Source: JANMDN01 sp031376285 (lineage in GTDB: Bacteria > Actinomycetota > Thermoleophilia > Miltoncostaeales > Miltoncostaeaceae). Taken from it: DNA of 64,000 nucleotides. This document shows positions 51,858 through 61,362 of the stretch, piece after piece. The stretch covers positions 62,001 to 126,000 of the forward strand of contig JANMDN010000002.1 of NCBI GenBank assembly GCA_031376285.1, given 5' to 3'. Position 1 is the first letter of the stretch. Each line of letters begins with the position of its first letter. A model generated the notes under the pieces. That model had not been told where the DNA came from and ran no database searches. It saw only the letters and a list, made by a program, of their open reading frames with translations. Position numbers and translations under genes: made by a program.

Positions 51858-53113
51858 TGCCCCCGCGCGGCACACGGGACGTGCTTCCGCAGGAGGGGCG
51901 TCGTCGGGAGAGGGTCCTAGGGGTCGCTCGTGAGCGCTTCGCGGCCTACGGCTACGGACCGATCGTCACGCCGACCTTCGAGGAGACCGAGGTCTTCGTT
52001 CGCGGCGTGGGGACGAGCACGGACATCGTGCGCAAGGAGATGTATACGTTCGAGGATCGATCGGGCCGCAGCCTGACGCTGCGCCCCGAGGGGACCGCGC
52101 CCGTCGCCAGGGCGTTCGTCGAGCACGGCATGCACAAGCTGCCGCTCCCGGTGAAGCTCTCCTACGTCGCGCCGATGTTTCGCTATGAGGCGCCCCAAGC
52201 CGGCCGCTACCGCGAGCACTGGCAGGTCGGAGTCGAGGCGATCGGATCAGAGGATCCCCTTCTCGACGTCGAGGTTATCGCGCTGCTCGCAGACATCTAC
52301 ACGCGCCTGGATGTGCCGGGCATTTCGCTTCGCCTGGGCAGTATGGGCGACGCGGCGAGTCGCGGCCCCTACCGTGAGCTGCTCGTCGCCTACCTTGACC
52401 GATTTCAGGGCGACCTGGATCCCGAGTCGCGTGATCGTCTTCGCGACAACCCGCTGCGACTCTTTGACTCGAAGGACCCTCGCGTCCAAGCCGTGATGGC
52501 CGAGGCGCCGAAGCTCCTCCACCACCTCTCGCCCGAAGCGCAGGCGCACCGCGAGCGCGTGCGTGCGGGCCTCGACGTGCTCGGGATCAGCTACGTCGAG
52601 GACCCGACCCTCGTACGCGGTTTCGACTATTACACCCGGACGGTCTTCGAGTTCACCTGCGATCGCCTCGGGGCCCAGAGCGGCATCGGTGGGGGCGGGC
52701 GCTACGACGGTTTGGTGGCCGACCTTGGCGGACCGGACATGCCGGGTATCGGCTTTGGCGCGGGTGTCGAGCGGATCCTGCTCGCCCTCGAGTCGGCCTC
52801 GTCAGATCAGGAGACCGCGGGCGTGGTCGACGTGTACCTTGCGGTCACGGAGCCGTCGCTTCGCGTCGATCTGCTCCCCGTCCTGCAGGCGCTTCGCGCG
52901 CGGGACATCCGGTGCGAGAGCGACGTTCGCGGCGATCGGGGAATGAAGGCGATGCTTCGCCACGCCTCGTCACTCGGCGCGCGCGTCACGATCATCGTGG
53001 GACCACGGGAGGCGGAAGCGGGAATGGCAACAGTGCGCGACATGACGGCCGGAGACCAGCGTGAAATCGCCCTCGAAGAGGTCGTCGACGGCGTTGAACG
53101 GATGCTCGCATGA
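51857..53113 (+). CDS. hisS: Histidyl-tRNA synthetase
   Basis: A 418-residue class II synthetase. It has GTRDVLP at the N-terminus, RPEGTAPVARAF (motif 2 region with FRYEAPQAGRYREHWQ), the HisA box LVRGFDYYTRTVFEF, GIGGGGRYDGL and the C-terminal anticodon-binding domain. GTG 51857 shares a base with the preceding TAG. aspS overlaps its end by 4 bp (ATGA), the usual hisS-aspS pair. Confidence 0.97.
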   Translation: MPPRGTRDVLPQEGRRRERVLGVARERFAAYGYGPIVTPTFEETEVFVRGVGTSTDIVRKEMYTFEDRSGRSLTLRPEGTAPVARAFVEHGMHKLPLPVKLSYVAPMFRYEAPQAGRYREHWQVGVEAIGSEDPLLDVEVIALLADIYTRLDVPGISLRLGSMGDAASRGPYRELLVAYLDRFQGDLDPESRDRLRDNPLRLFDSKDPRVQAVMAEAPKLLHHLSPEAQAHRERVRAGLDVLGISYVEDPTLVRGFDYYTRTVFEFTCDRLGAQSGIGGGGRYDGLVADLGGPDMPGIGFGAGVERILLALESASSDQETAGVVDVYLAVTEPSLRVDLLPVLQALRARDIRCESDVRGDRGMKAMLRHASSLGARVTIIVGPREAEAGMATVRDMTAGDQREIALEEVVDGVERMLA

Positions 53114-54894
53114 TCGGCGCGACCCGCTACCGGACCCACACGTGCATCGGTGCGAGTGAGGCTCCCGGCGAGGTAAAGGTCGCCGGCTGGGTGCACCGTC
53201 GCCGCGACCACGGCGGCCTGATCTTTGTCGACCTCCGCGACCGAAGCGGCATTCTCCAGCTCGTCTTCGACCCAGGGGTCTCGGCCGACGCGCATTCGCT
53301 CGCCGAGAGCTTCCACGCCGAGGACGTGCTTTGCGTGAGCGGTGAGGTCGTCGAGCGTTCGCCTGAGACGGTCAACCCTCGGATCCCGACCGGACGTGTC
53401 GAGCTGAGGGTGCGCGACATCGAACGGCTCGCCGCGGCAGATCCCCTGCCGTTCTCCGTGGAGGACGAGACCGTCGAAGCGTCAGAGGAACTGCGCCTCG
53501 CGTACCGCTACATCGACGTGCGTCGACCTCGGCGCCTGGCGGCGCTCGAGCTTCGCAGCCGTGTGAGCTCGGGGATCCGGCGTGTGCTTGAGGGTGAGGG
53601 TTTCCTGGAGGTCGAGACCCCGGTGCTGACCCGGTCGACGCCGGAGGGCGCCCGCGACTTTCTCGTCCCGAGTCGGCTCCAGAAGGGCTCGTGGTACGCC
53701 CTCCCGCAGAGCCCACAGCTCTTCAAGCAGCTCCTCATGGTCGGTGGTATCGAGCGCTACTACCAAATCGTCCGATGCTTCCGCGACGAGGACCTCCGCG
53801 CCGACCGTCAGCCCGAGTTCACCCAAGTTGACATCGAGGCCTCGTTTGTCGAGCCCGAGGACATCTACCAGCTGGTCGAGTCGATCCTTGTCGCGGCCTT
53901 CGCGGCGGCGAACATCGAGGTGACCGCGCCGTTTGGCCGCATCACGTACGCGGATTCGATGTCCCGGTACGGAAACGACCGACCGGACCTTCGCTACGGC
54001 ATGGAAATCCAGGACTGGACCGAGTCTGCGGCAGCGTCTGGCTTCGGGGTGTTCGGGAGTGTCGTCGGATCCGGCGGTGTCGTGCGCGGCATCGTCGTCC
54101 CCGGGGCCGGGAACGAGCTGTCACGAAAGCATGGTGATGACCTCGTCGACGAGGCCGCCTCGCTCGGCGCCAAGGGGCTCGTCTGGTCGATCGTCGAGGC
54201 CGGTGGGGCGCTTCGCGGGCCCGGAAGCAAGTTCCTGGCTGGTCTGCCAGAAGCATTCGGGGCGTCGGAGGGCGACCTCATCGCACTCGTCGCCGATGCT
54301 GAGCCGGCGGCCCTGAAGATCCTCGGTGGGCTACGAACGCGGTACGCCGAGCGGTGGGGGCAGATCCCGGAGAACACCTGGGCCCTCACATGGGTGACCG
54401 ACTTCCCGCTCGTCGATTGGAACGTCGACGAGGCGCGCTGGGACTCGACCCACCATCCCTTCACCGCTCCCCGGCCGGAGGATCTCGAGCGTCTCGGCGC
54501 CGATCCGGCGAGCGTCCTCTCGCTTGCCTACGACATCGTGCTGAACGGGCTTGAGATCGGCGGCGGCTCGATACGTATCCACGACCGCGACGTGCAGTCG
54601 AGCGTCTTCGATCTGATCGGCGTCGGGGCCGAGGAGGCCGACGCGAAGTTCGGCTTCCTGCTCAAGGCCTTGCGCCTCGGAGCGCCGCCGCATGGCGGGA
54701 TCGCGCTCGGGCTCGACCGGATCGTGATGCTCCTGGCGGGTGAGCGTTCGATTCGCGATGTGATCGCGTTCCCGAAGACGGCCACTGGGGCAGATCCGCT
54801 CACGGGCGCTCCGGCGCCGGTGGACGACGCGCAACTTCGCGAGCTCGCGGTGCGCGTCGTGACTGCGCCCGTCGCTGGAGGAGGAGCAGGCTGA
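53110..54894 (+). CDS. aspS: Aspartyl-tRNA synthetase
   Basis: A 594-residue bacterial-type AspRS: N-terminal OB fold (GWVHRRRDHGGLIFVDLRDR), class II motif 2 (FRDEDLRADRQPEFTQVDIE), the bacterial GAD insertion around residues 290-400, and motif 3 (GIALGLDRIVMLLAGERSIR). Whether it also charges tRNA-Asn is not readable here. It overlaps hisS by 4 bp and is followed closely by ung. Confidence 0.97.
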   Translation: MIGATRYRTHTCIGASEAPGEVKVAGWVHRRRDHGGLIFVDLRDRSGILQLVFDPGVSADAHSLAESFHAEDVLCVSGEVVERSPETVNPRIPTGRVELRVRDIERLAAADPLPFSVEDETVEASEELRLAYRYIDVRRPRRLAALELRSRVSSGIRRVLEGEGFLEVETPVLTRSTPEGARDFLVPSRLQKGSWYALPQSPQLFKQLLMVGGIERYYQIVRCFRDEDLRADRQPEFTQVDIEASFVEPEDIYQLVESILVAAFAAANIEVTAPFGRITYADSMSRYGNDRPDLRYGMEIQDWTESAAASGFGVFGSVVGSGGVVRGIVVPGAGNELSRKHGDDLVDEAASLGAKGLVWSIVEAGGALRGPGSKFLAGLPEAFGASEGDLIALVADAEPAALKILGGLRTRYAERWGQIPENTWALTWVTDFPLVDWNVDEARWDSTHHPFTAPRPEDLERLGADPASVLSLAYDIVLNGLEIGGGSIRIHDRDVQSSVFDLIGVGAEEADAKFGFLLKALRLGAPPHGGIALGLDRIVMLLAGERSIRDVIAFPKTATGADPLTGAPAPVDDAQLRELAVRVVTAPVAGGGAG

Positions 54895-54908
54895 GCCTCG
54901 CCGGAAGC

Positions 54909-55562
54909 GTGGGACCGGGCTGGGAGACCGCCCTAGCCCCTGTTGCGAGCCGCCTGAACGAGGTGGGTGACTTCCTACGGGCCGAACGGGCCGCAGACCG
55001 GCCGTTTCTGCCGGCCGCGGGGAATATCCTCGCCGCATTCGAGCAGCCCCTCGACTCGGTGCGGGTGCTGATCGTCGGCCAAGATCCCTACCCAACGCCC
55101 GGCCACCCGGTCGGGCTCTCGTTCTCGGTCGCCCCGGACGTCCGGCCGATACCCAGGAGCCTCGCGAACATCTTTCGCGAGTACCAGGACGACCTCGGCC
55201 TCCCCGCGCCCGCCAGCGGGAGCCTGGCGCCGTGGGCAAAGCGCGGGGTCATGCTGCTAAACCGCGTCCTCACGGTGCGCCCAGGCGAGTCCGGCTCGCA
55301 CCGCGGACGTGGATGGGAGGAGTTCACCGGTTGCGCGATTGCGGCGCTTGCCGAGCGTGACGCGCCGCTTGTCGCGATCCTCTGGGGCCGGGACGCGCGG
55401 GGTCTTGCTCCGCTCCTTGCGGGCCACACGGTGATCGAGAGCGCACATCCGAGCCCGCTCTCGGCATCGTCCGGTTTCTTCGGTTCACGCCCGTTCAGTC
55501 GCGCGAACGCCGCGCTCGTGGCCGCGGGCGTCGACCCGATCGACTGGTCGCTTCCGACGTAG
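54909..55562 (+). CDS. ung: Uracil-DNA glycosylase (family 1)
   Basis: A 217-residue enzyme with the water-activating loop GQDPYPTPGHPVGLSFSV and the DNA-intercalation loop HPSPLSASSGFFG. It removes uracil from DNA to begin base excision repair. GTG 54909 is the first standard start; CTG 54891, overlapping the aspS stop and 5 bp behind GGAGGAG, would be an unusual alternative. Confidence 0.93.
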   Translation: MGPGWETALAPVASRLNEVGDFLRAERAADRPFLPAAGNILAAFEQPLDSVRVLIVGQDPYPTPGHPVGLSFSVAPDVRPIPRSLANIFREYQDDLGLPAPASGSLAPWAKRGVMLLNRVLTVRPGESGSHRGRGWEEFTGCAIAALAERDAPLVAILWGRDARGLAPLLAGHTVIESAHPSPLSASSGFFGSRPFSRANAALVAAGVDPIDWSLPT

Positions 55563-55872
55563 GCCCTCGGCCGAGGCGAGTCTGGAGTTCCCGGCGGGTC
55601 TCCCCGGCGAACCGATAACGGCCGTCGAGCGCGCGGCGCGTTCAACCGCGAGGTGGTTTGCGTGCGCGTCATCCGGATCGGCTCACCGGGCCGTAGACGA
55701 GCGGCCCCGTCAAGACGCGGTTACCCGTTGACACGATCGGGGATTTCCAAAGACTCCAAGTTGAGTCGAAGGCGAAACACTCTCGACACACCGTTTGCGG
55801 GCTTTGGCACACCGGCCGACGCTATCCTGAAACGTGGGTGGTGGTCCGGGGTGGCCCCTGTTGGGAACGGGC
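55563..55872. other. Convergent intergenic gap
   Basis: 310 bp between ung and the TrkA-like gene. A 12-bp palindrome (CCTCGGCCGAGG) lies just past ung. No gene or RNA was recognised. Confidence 0.4.
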
Positions 55873-56532
55873 CTAGCGGAGCTCGACGAACCGTTCGACG
55901 GGTTCGGTCTTGCCAGCGACGACAAGGATATCGCCGGACTCGATCACGGTGTCGGGAGACGCGTGCGTCGGCTGCTGGCCCTCGTGGCGGATCGCGACCA
56001 CCGTTACCCCGAAGCTGGACCGAAGGGCCGCCTCGTCAAGCCGTTTCCCGACGAGATTCACGGGGGCGAGCGTCTCGACGAGCAGGAAGCCGCCCTCAAC
56101 CTCCATCATGTCGATGATGTTCCGGCCGGCCATCCTGCGGGCCTCAGCGCGACCCTGGTCGGCCTCTGGGAAGACCACACGGTGCGCGCCGACCCGCTCG
56201 AGGATGCGCCCATGAGCCGTCGTGATCGCCTTCGCGACGATGTTTGGGATCTTGAGATCGACCAGCACGGAAGTTGCCAGCACGCTCGCCTCGATGTTCG
56301 ATCCGATCGCGACCGCGGCGGTGGTGAAGTCTGCCGCGCCAAGCTCGCGCATCGCGTCGACGTCAGTCGCGTCGGCCTGGACGACGTGCGTCAGTGCTTC
56401 GGCATGAGCCTGAACGAAGCGAGGGTCGAGGTCGACGCCGAGGACGTCTCGGTCGAGTGTCTCGAGTTCACCGGCGAGGGCGCTCCCAAACCGCCCAAGA
56501 CCTACTACGAGGAAGTCTCCAGTCCGACCCAC
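55873..56532 (-). CDS. Potassium uptake regulatory subunit (KtrA/TrkA, RCK domain)
   Basis: A 219-residue protein: DFLVVGLGRFGSALAGEL (Rossmann GxGxxG), LGVDLDPRFVQ with the ribose-binding Asp, then a TrkA-C domain (LAPVNLVGKRLDEAALRSSF). It gates the channel subunit in response to nucleotides. It lies 8 bp downstream of the TrkH-like gene in the same operon. Confidence 0.9.
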   Translation of the reverse strand: MGRTGDFLVVGLGRFGSALAGELETLDRDVLGVDLDPRFVQAHAEALTHVVQADATDVDAMRELGAADFTTAAVAIGSNIEASVLATSVLVDLKIPNIVAKAITTAHGRILERVGAHRVVFPEADQGRAEARRMAGRNIIDMMEVEGGFLLVETLAPVNLVGKRLDEAALRSSFGVTVVAIRHEGQQPTHASPDTVIESGDILVVAGKTEPVERFVELR

Positions 56533-56540
56533 GCCGACTC

Positions 56541-57926
56541 CTATCCGATGATCGCGGACTCTTCCGCGTTGCGTGTCTTTCTCGATCGCTCGCGCAGCGC
56601 GAGCGCCACGGCAAGCGTCTGTGGCCCGATCCGACCCAGGTACATCACGATGATGACGACCACGAGGCTGAACGTGCTGAGCGTACCGGTGAGACCGGCC
56701 GAGAGACCCACCGTCCCAAATGACGAGGTGATCTCGAAGAGCGCCAGGGAGAGGCTGGCGCCGCTGTCGAGCATGATTGCAAGCGTCGCGACGAGGACCA
56801 CGACGAGCGCGATGAGGGTCACCCCGACCGCCTGACGCTGCAGACCCACGGGGATCCTGCGGCGAAACGCGTTCACATCAGCGTCGCCGCGCATTTCGGA
56901 GCGAGCCATCAGGAAGAGGATCGCGAGCGTCGTCACCTTGATGCCGCCACCGGTGCCCGCGGCGCCCGCTCCGATGAACATCAGCAGGTCTTGGGTCAGG
57001 AGCGTGCCCTCACCGAGGGCGGTGTAGTCAACGGTGTTGAAGCCGGCGGTTCTCGGCGTCACCCCCTGGAAGAACCCCGCGAGGAGCTTCCCGGGGACCG
57101 ATAGCGGCCCGAGGGTGCGGTCATTGCCCCATTCGAGTGCCAGGAACGAGCCGACGCCGACCGCGACGAGTACCCCCGACATGGCGACCGTGAGGCGGGT
57201 GTGAAGCGACCAGCGTCGCCATCCGAGTGGTGCACGGCGAAGCTCGAGCCAGACCGGGAAGCCGAGCCCCCCGGCGAGCAGCCCAATGGCGACGGTGACG
57301 CACACCCAGCCGTCGGTCACGAAACGTGTGAGGTTGTCCGGCCAGAGCGCGAAGCCCGCGTTGTTGAACGTCATGACGGCGTGGAATACGCCGTTCCACA
57401 CGGCGCGTCCGAACGACATCTCCCAGCCGAGCCAGAATCGCAGCGTGAGGACGACGGCGATGAGCGCCTCGAAGACGAGACTGAGGACGATCACCGCCCT
57501 GACGAGTCGCCGGACACTGGCCAGGTCGCGGATCGACGCCTCCATCTGAACGATCAAGCGGCTCTGGAGGCCGAGGCGCCGCGCGATGAGGAGCAGGACA
57601 AACGACGTGACCGTCATGATCCCGATCCCACCGACCTGGACGAGCGCGAGAATCACGACCTGCCCGAATCCCGACCAGTAGGTGCCGGTGTCGACGAGGC
57701 CGAGGCCGGTGACGCTCACCGCGGAGGCGGACGTGAAGATCGCGGTGAGAGCCGGTGCGTGCCCGGCGCCGGCGCGTGCCACCGGCAGCGCGAGGAGCGC
57801 GGCGCCGGCCACGATGAGGAGAGCGAACGAGGTCGCGATCAGCCGGGCCGGGTGTTCTGCGATACGTGCGACGAGCGCCCTGCCGTGCCTCGCGCTCGGC
57901 TGGCCGGTCAGCGGCGACCCGCCCAC
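56541..57926 (-). CDS. Potassium uptake channel subunit (KtrB/TrkH family)
   Basis: About 461 residues with four pore-loop repeats, seen as SAVSVTGLGLVDT, MTFNNAGFALWPDN, VTPRTAGFNTVDY and SSFGTVGLSAGLT. It is the K+-translocating subunit partnered by the RCK protein just downstream. The start is uncertain: GTG 57926 lies directly before the first conserved region; ATG 57971 and longer frames overlap the upstream small gene. Confidence 0.9.
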   Translation of the reverse strand: MGGSPLTGQPSARHGRALVARIAEHPARLIATSFALLIVAGAALLALPVARAGAGHAPALTAIFTSASAVSVTGLGLVDTGTYWSGFGQVVILALVQVGGIGIMTVTSFVLLLIARRLGLQSRLIVQMEASIRDLASVRRLVRAVIVLSLVFEALIAVVLTLRFWLGWEMSFGRAVWNGVFHAVMTFNNAGFALWPDNLTRFVTDGWVCVTVAIGLLAGGLGFPVWLELRRAPLGWRRWSLHTRLTVAMSGVLVAVGVGSFLALEWGNDRTLGPLSVPGKLLAGFFQGVTPRTAGFNTVDYTALGEGTLLTQDLLMFIGAGAAGTGGGIKVTTLAILFLMARSEMRGDADVNAFRRRIPVGLQRQAVGVTLIALVVVLVATLAIMLDSGASLSLALFEITSSFGTVGLSAGLTGTLSTFSLVVVIIVMYLGRIGPQTLAVALALRERSRKTRNAEESAIIG

Positions 57927-58081
57927 CAGAGACCGACGCCAACCCCGACCCCGACGAGCACGATCGGCCATAGGATCGTGGCGGTAATCGAGAGCACCGT
58001 CTGCAGGACGACCACGAGGCCGACGACCAGCAGGATGAGGACGGCGACGTCGCTCAGGCGATTGGATCTGCGTCGGGCCAC
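57908..58081 (-). CDS. Small membrane protein (57 residues)
   Basis: GTG 58081 gives VARRRSNRLSDVAVLILLVV then GLVVVLQTVLSITATILWPI and a Val/Gly-rich end, two hydrophobic helices. It overlaps the beginning of the KtrB-like gene in another frame, in the same direction. Function unknown; the clean membrane pattern supports coding. Confidence 0.5.
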   Translation of the reverse strand: MARRRSNRLSDVAVLILLVVGLVVVLQTVLSITATILWPIVLVGVGVGVGLWWAGRR

Positions 58082-58136
58082 AGGGGCAGTATTCCGGATG
58101 GTCGCTCGGCGCGTCTGAGCGACGCGCCAACCACCG

Positions 58137-58571
58137 CTACTCGGCGCGCAGCTCGCTGGCCGGAAGGTCGTCCGGAATGGGAGAGTCGGCGGGTGGGCCG
58201 CCGTCCTGGTCCTCCCACGACGTATACGCGACGCCGTCGCGACTCTCGTGTGTGGCCGCACCTCCGAGCGCCAAAATCGCGACGCGATGGGGCCCGCGGT
58301 TAACGAGTTGACGTCGGATGTCCGGCGCGATTCGGCAGATCTCGCCGACGCCGAGGTCGCGCTCCTCGCTCTCGGCGACGACCGTCAGACGGCCGTCCAG
58401 CACGAGGAAGACCTCCTCCTGGTGGAGGTGGCGGTGAATCCGCCCGCGCTCCCCTGGTCGCAGGACGATGAGGTTGATGCCGATGGTTGTGACGCCCAGC
58501 TCGCGGCGAATTGACTGGAAGCGCTCGCTTGATTCGATGTCGAGGCGTGTGACGCTGACTCCGGGTTCCAT
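58137..58571 (-). CDS. Cupin-domain protein
   Basis: A 144-residue protein with a single cupin: RIHRHLHQEEVFLVLDGRLT (HxHx4E metal motif) and a second strand block ending GPHRVAILALGG. The C-terminal tail is acidic. Function is not assigned. It could bind a metal and a small ligand. Confidence 0.85.
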   Translation of the reverse strand: MEPGVSVTRLDIESSERFQSIRRELGVTTIGINLIVLRPGERGRIHRHLHQEEVFLVLDGRLTVVAESEERDLGVGEICRIAPDIRRQLVNRGPHRVAILALGGAATHESRDGVAYTSWEDQDGGPPADSPIPDDLPASELRAE

Positions 58572-58684
58572 ACGGAAACCTTACGCCTTTGCGACGTCGC
58601 GCTGACAAAGACACCCGATTTCCGGCGAGAACCCCCCTGTGGTCTAGGCGACCCTCGACCTCTCCGGGGTAGGACGGACACCGT

Positions 58685-60754
58685 ATGTCGGCGACCATCC
58701 TTCTCGTGGGAATTCCGCAACTTTCGCGGTCACGGGCGCTTGCCCTGACCGGACTCACCGCAGGCATGCTCGGCTCGCTCAGCCTCGCCGCGATCGCGTT
58801 TGGCGCCTTCGGCTCGCCATCTCTCCCCAACCTCCAAGCAGAGATGCCCTTTCCCTCTAGTCGGTACGTCGACTTTACCGTCCCTGAGCACGAGGGCGAG
58901 CCCTACTACCGCTTCGACTCGGTCATTCGCAATGACGGTCCAGGCGCGTTCGAGGTCTACGGGGCAGGGAATGGCAACGGACAGGCGACTCTCAACCAGG
59001 TCATCTACGGTACGGCCGGAGGCGGGGTTCCCGCGGCGCTCAACGCGAGCGTGGCCCCAGCGCTTGGTCAGAACAACGTCAACGACATTCGATCGAAACC
59101 GGGCTCGATGACATGGGCCGGCGTGGGCATTGCCAAGGACGACCACGTCCACTGGCACGTGGCGAACGCGGCCCGGTACGAACTTCAGACCCTCGGCGGT
59201 GACAGCGTCGGGACGGCTGCCAAGGTCGGCTTCTGCATGTTTGACACGTACGACGGAACCAACCTCTACGGAGGACGGAGCAGCGTAGCCGACAATTGGT
59301 GCCAGAGCACACAGTCAATCAACGGGGCGTCGCTCCCGGGGAGCGGAGCGGGCGCCTCGACCATTCGCATGGGGATCTCTCCGGGTCTAGGTGATCTTTA
59401 CGGACGCGACCTGACGTATCAGTGGCTCCCGATCAACTCGGTCGATCCCGGCAATTACAGACTCGTCTCGACGGTCGACCCGAGCAACCTTTTCGACGAA
59501 TTGAGCGAAACGGACAACGTTGCGTCTCAGAGTGTCGTCATCCCGGGCGTCGCGGTGACGGCCTACACGACACCCGCCTTCCGCACCGGGTCGGCCAACA
59601 ACACCATCGCGCTGCCGATCGCGACCGTTGTCGGGGCCGACGTTCTCGTCAAACGCGAGGGCTCCTCGCTTCAGACATTTAGCCAGACCAGCCTCGTTGC
59701 TGGAACGCGGTACTACGTCACGACGGATCCCGCGAACGGAACGATCTCCAGCGAAGACGGCGACCGGATGTTCACGTACACACCGAATCCGGGCTTCGCC
59801 GGAGCCGACACCTTCACGTACCTCGCAACCGACCCTCGTGGGTTCATTGCTCGCGAGGCGACCGTCACGGTTGTCGTCGGCCAGGTCACCGTGACCCCCA
59901 ACTCGCCTCGCATCGAGACCGGGCAGACGCAGCAGTTCACCGCCGCGCCGTCCGCGGGCCTGCCGAGCACCGTGATATGGGCCGTCGACGGCACCACCGG
60001 CGGCAACAGCATCGTCGGAACGATCTCCGCATCCGGCCTCTACGCGGCGCCCGTCGCTAAGGGATCGCACGTCATTAAGGCGACCAGCACCACGGCCTCC
60101 GCCATCTACGGTGAGAGTCCGGTCGATGTCGGAGTCTCACCCGCGGTCGCGATCTCGCCAAAAACCGGCGCGCTCCTCACCGGGCACACCCTCCAGTTCA
60201 GCGCCTCGGTCACCGATGGCCCGCCGCCGATCTCCTGGTTGGTCAATGGTGTCGCGGGTGGCAATCCGAGCGTGGGAACGGTGAGCACGGCTGGCCTCTA
60301 CACCGCGCCCGCGTTGGCGCCGAAGGCCGCCGTTACCGTCCGCGCCGCCATGGTCGGCCGACCCCTCGTCTTCGGTGACGCATCCCTTACGATCAACGCC
60401 CCCGCCGCTCCGCTGACTCCGCCCCTACCCCCCACGACGATCGGCAACCCGACGCCGCCGAAGGGCGGGAAGCGCCTTGCCCGGATCGTCGTGATCGGCA
60501 GGTCCGGCGGGGGAGTACGTGTCCGCGTCAAGCTCGACCGCACACTGAAGCGCAGCCGCGTGACCATTCAGGCGTTGGGCGCGAAGCGCAAGTTCACCTC
60601 ATGGATCGGCACACGCCGGGCGAACGGAACCAGCCTCAACCTCGTCCTGCCGCTCCGAGGCCGGAACGCCGTCGCCGTCCGGGCCTACGTCCGCTTCGGG
60701 AAACGTCAAATCTTCTCAGCACCCGTCGTCATCACGGTCAAGCCGAAGCCGTAA
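58685..60754 (+). CDS. Secreted lysyl-oxidase-like protein with Ig-like and BIG2-like domains
   Basis: A 689-residue protein. An N-terminal signal/anchor (ALTGLTAGMLGSLSLAAIAF) precedes a lysyl-oxidase-like domain (residues about 50-290): FTVPEHEGEPYYRFDSVIRN, KDDHVHWHVANAARYEL (copper-binding His cluster), KVGFCMFDT, NWCQSTQS and VDPGNYRLVSTVDPSNLF. A cadherin/tandem-95-like domain follows (PNPGFAGADTFTYLATDPRG), then two Ig-like repeats (TISASGLYAAP and VSTAGLYTAP) and a basic C-terminal domain. Bacterial lysyl-oxidase domains are uncommon. Catalysis was not verified. Confidence 0.75.
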   Translation: MSATILLVGIPQLSRSRALALTGLTAGMLGSLSLAAIAFGAFGSPSLPNLQAEMPFPSSRYVDFTVPEHEGEPYYRFDSVIRNDGPGAFEVYGAGNGNGQATLNQVIYGTAGGGVPAALNASVAPALGQNNVNDIRSKPGSMTWAGVGIAKDDHVHWHVANAARYELQTLGGDSVGTAAKVGFCMFDTYDGTNLYGGRSSVADNWCQSTQSINGASLPGSGAGASTIRMGISPGLGDLYGRDLTYQWLPINSVDPGNYRLVSTVDPSNLFDELSETDNVASQSVVIPGVAVTAYTTPAFRTGSANNTIALPIATVVGADVLVKREGSSLQTFSQTSLVAGTRYYVTTDPANGTISSEDGDRMFTYTPNPGFAGADTFTYLATDPRGFIAREATVTVVVGQVTVTPNSPRIETGQTQQFTAAPSAGLPSTVIWAVDGTTGGNSIVGTISASGLYAAPVAKGSHVIKATSTTASAIYGESPVDVGVSPAVAISPKTGALLTGHTLQFSASVTDGPPPISWLVNGVAGGNPSVGTVSTAGLYTAPALAPKAAVTVRAAMVGRPLVFGDASLTINAPAAPLTPPLPPTTIGNPTPPKGGKRLARIVVIGRSGGGVRVRVKLDRTLKRSRVTIQALGAKRKFTSWIGTRRANGTSLNLVLPLRGRNAVAVRAYVRFGKRQIFSAPVVITVKPKP

Positions 60755-60840
60755 CCCCTCCGGTCGAGGCGGCCCTGAGAGCCTCCCGCGAACACGCTGG
60801 CCCGTTGGCATCGCGGCGAGCGGACCAACTCCGCCGACTC

Positions 60841-61095
60841 CTACCCAGCGGTGCGCAGGGTGAGCGGGACCTCAGTGGGCTCGCTCACGATGACCGGCCC
60901 AAGGGCGGTCTGAAGCTCGATCACACGGTGACGCCCGCGCGAGCGGACCGAGGTGACGAGCACCCCGGGCACCTTGCCGGCAAGCCCGGCAAGGCAACGC
61001 TCCACCGAGGCCATCTCCTCGTCACTCAGGTCTGGCATCGACGGGCAGAGCGTGAAGTTCGGGAGAGGAGGGGGGATCAGCACTGGAAGGTTCAT
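60841..61095 (-). CDS. Small hypothetical protein (84 residues)
   Basis: A compact frame: MNLPVLIPPPLPNFTLCPSM then PDLSDEEMASVERCLAGLAG and RGRHRVIELQTALGPVIVSE. Composition and predicted helix/strand pattern look coding. A later ATG (61038) is possible. Not recognised. Confidence 0.5.
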   Translation of the reverse strand: MNLPVLIPPPLPNFTLCPSMPDLSDEEMASVERCLAGLAGKVPGVLVTSVRSRGRHRVIELQTALGPVIVSEPTEVPLTLRTAG

Positions 61096-61109
61096 TTCAG
61101 TCGCCAGCC

Positions 61110-61307
61110 GTGGCGTCTCGACACGATAGCGCGCCTGGCGTCGAAGAGGCCCAACGCTGGTTTGCGTTCACGGCAGACGCCACGACGGGGTGGTTGTCGG
61201 ATCGGCGAGGACGGCCATGCGGAGCATTGGAGCGACATGGACCCGCCGGGTCAACGTGGCTCGTCTCCCCGCGACCGGCCCGGCTGACGCGGCTCGCCAA
61301 TCGTTGA
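61110..61307 (+). CDS. Putative small protein (65 residues)
   Basis: From GTG 61110: APGVEEAQRWFAFTADATTG, then GWLSDRRGRPCGALERHGPA and GSTWLVSPRP. Aromatic-rich with plausible codon use, divergent from the previous small gene. No ribosome-binding site was seen. Unrecognised. Confidence 0.35.
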   Translation: MASRHDSAPGVEEAQRWFAFTADATTGWLSDRRGRPCGALERHGPAGSTWLVSPRPARLTRLANR

Positions 61308-61362
61308 CACTGGCGCTTTTCACTCACATTTCCTTTGCATCTGACGCTGTTAGTCTCGGGAC

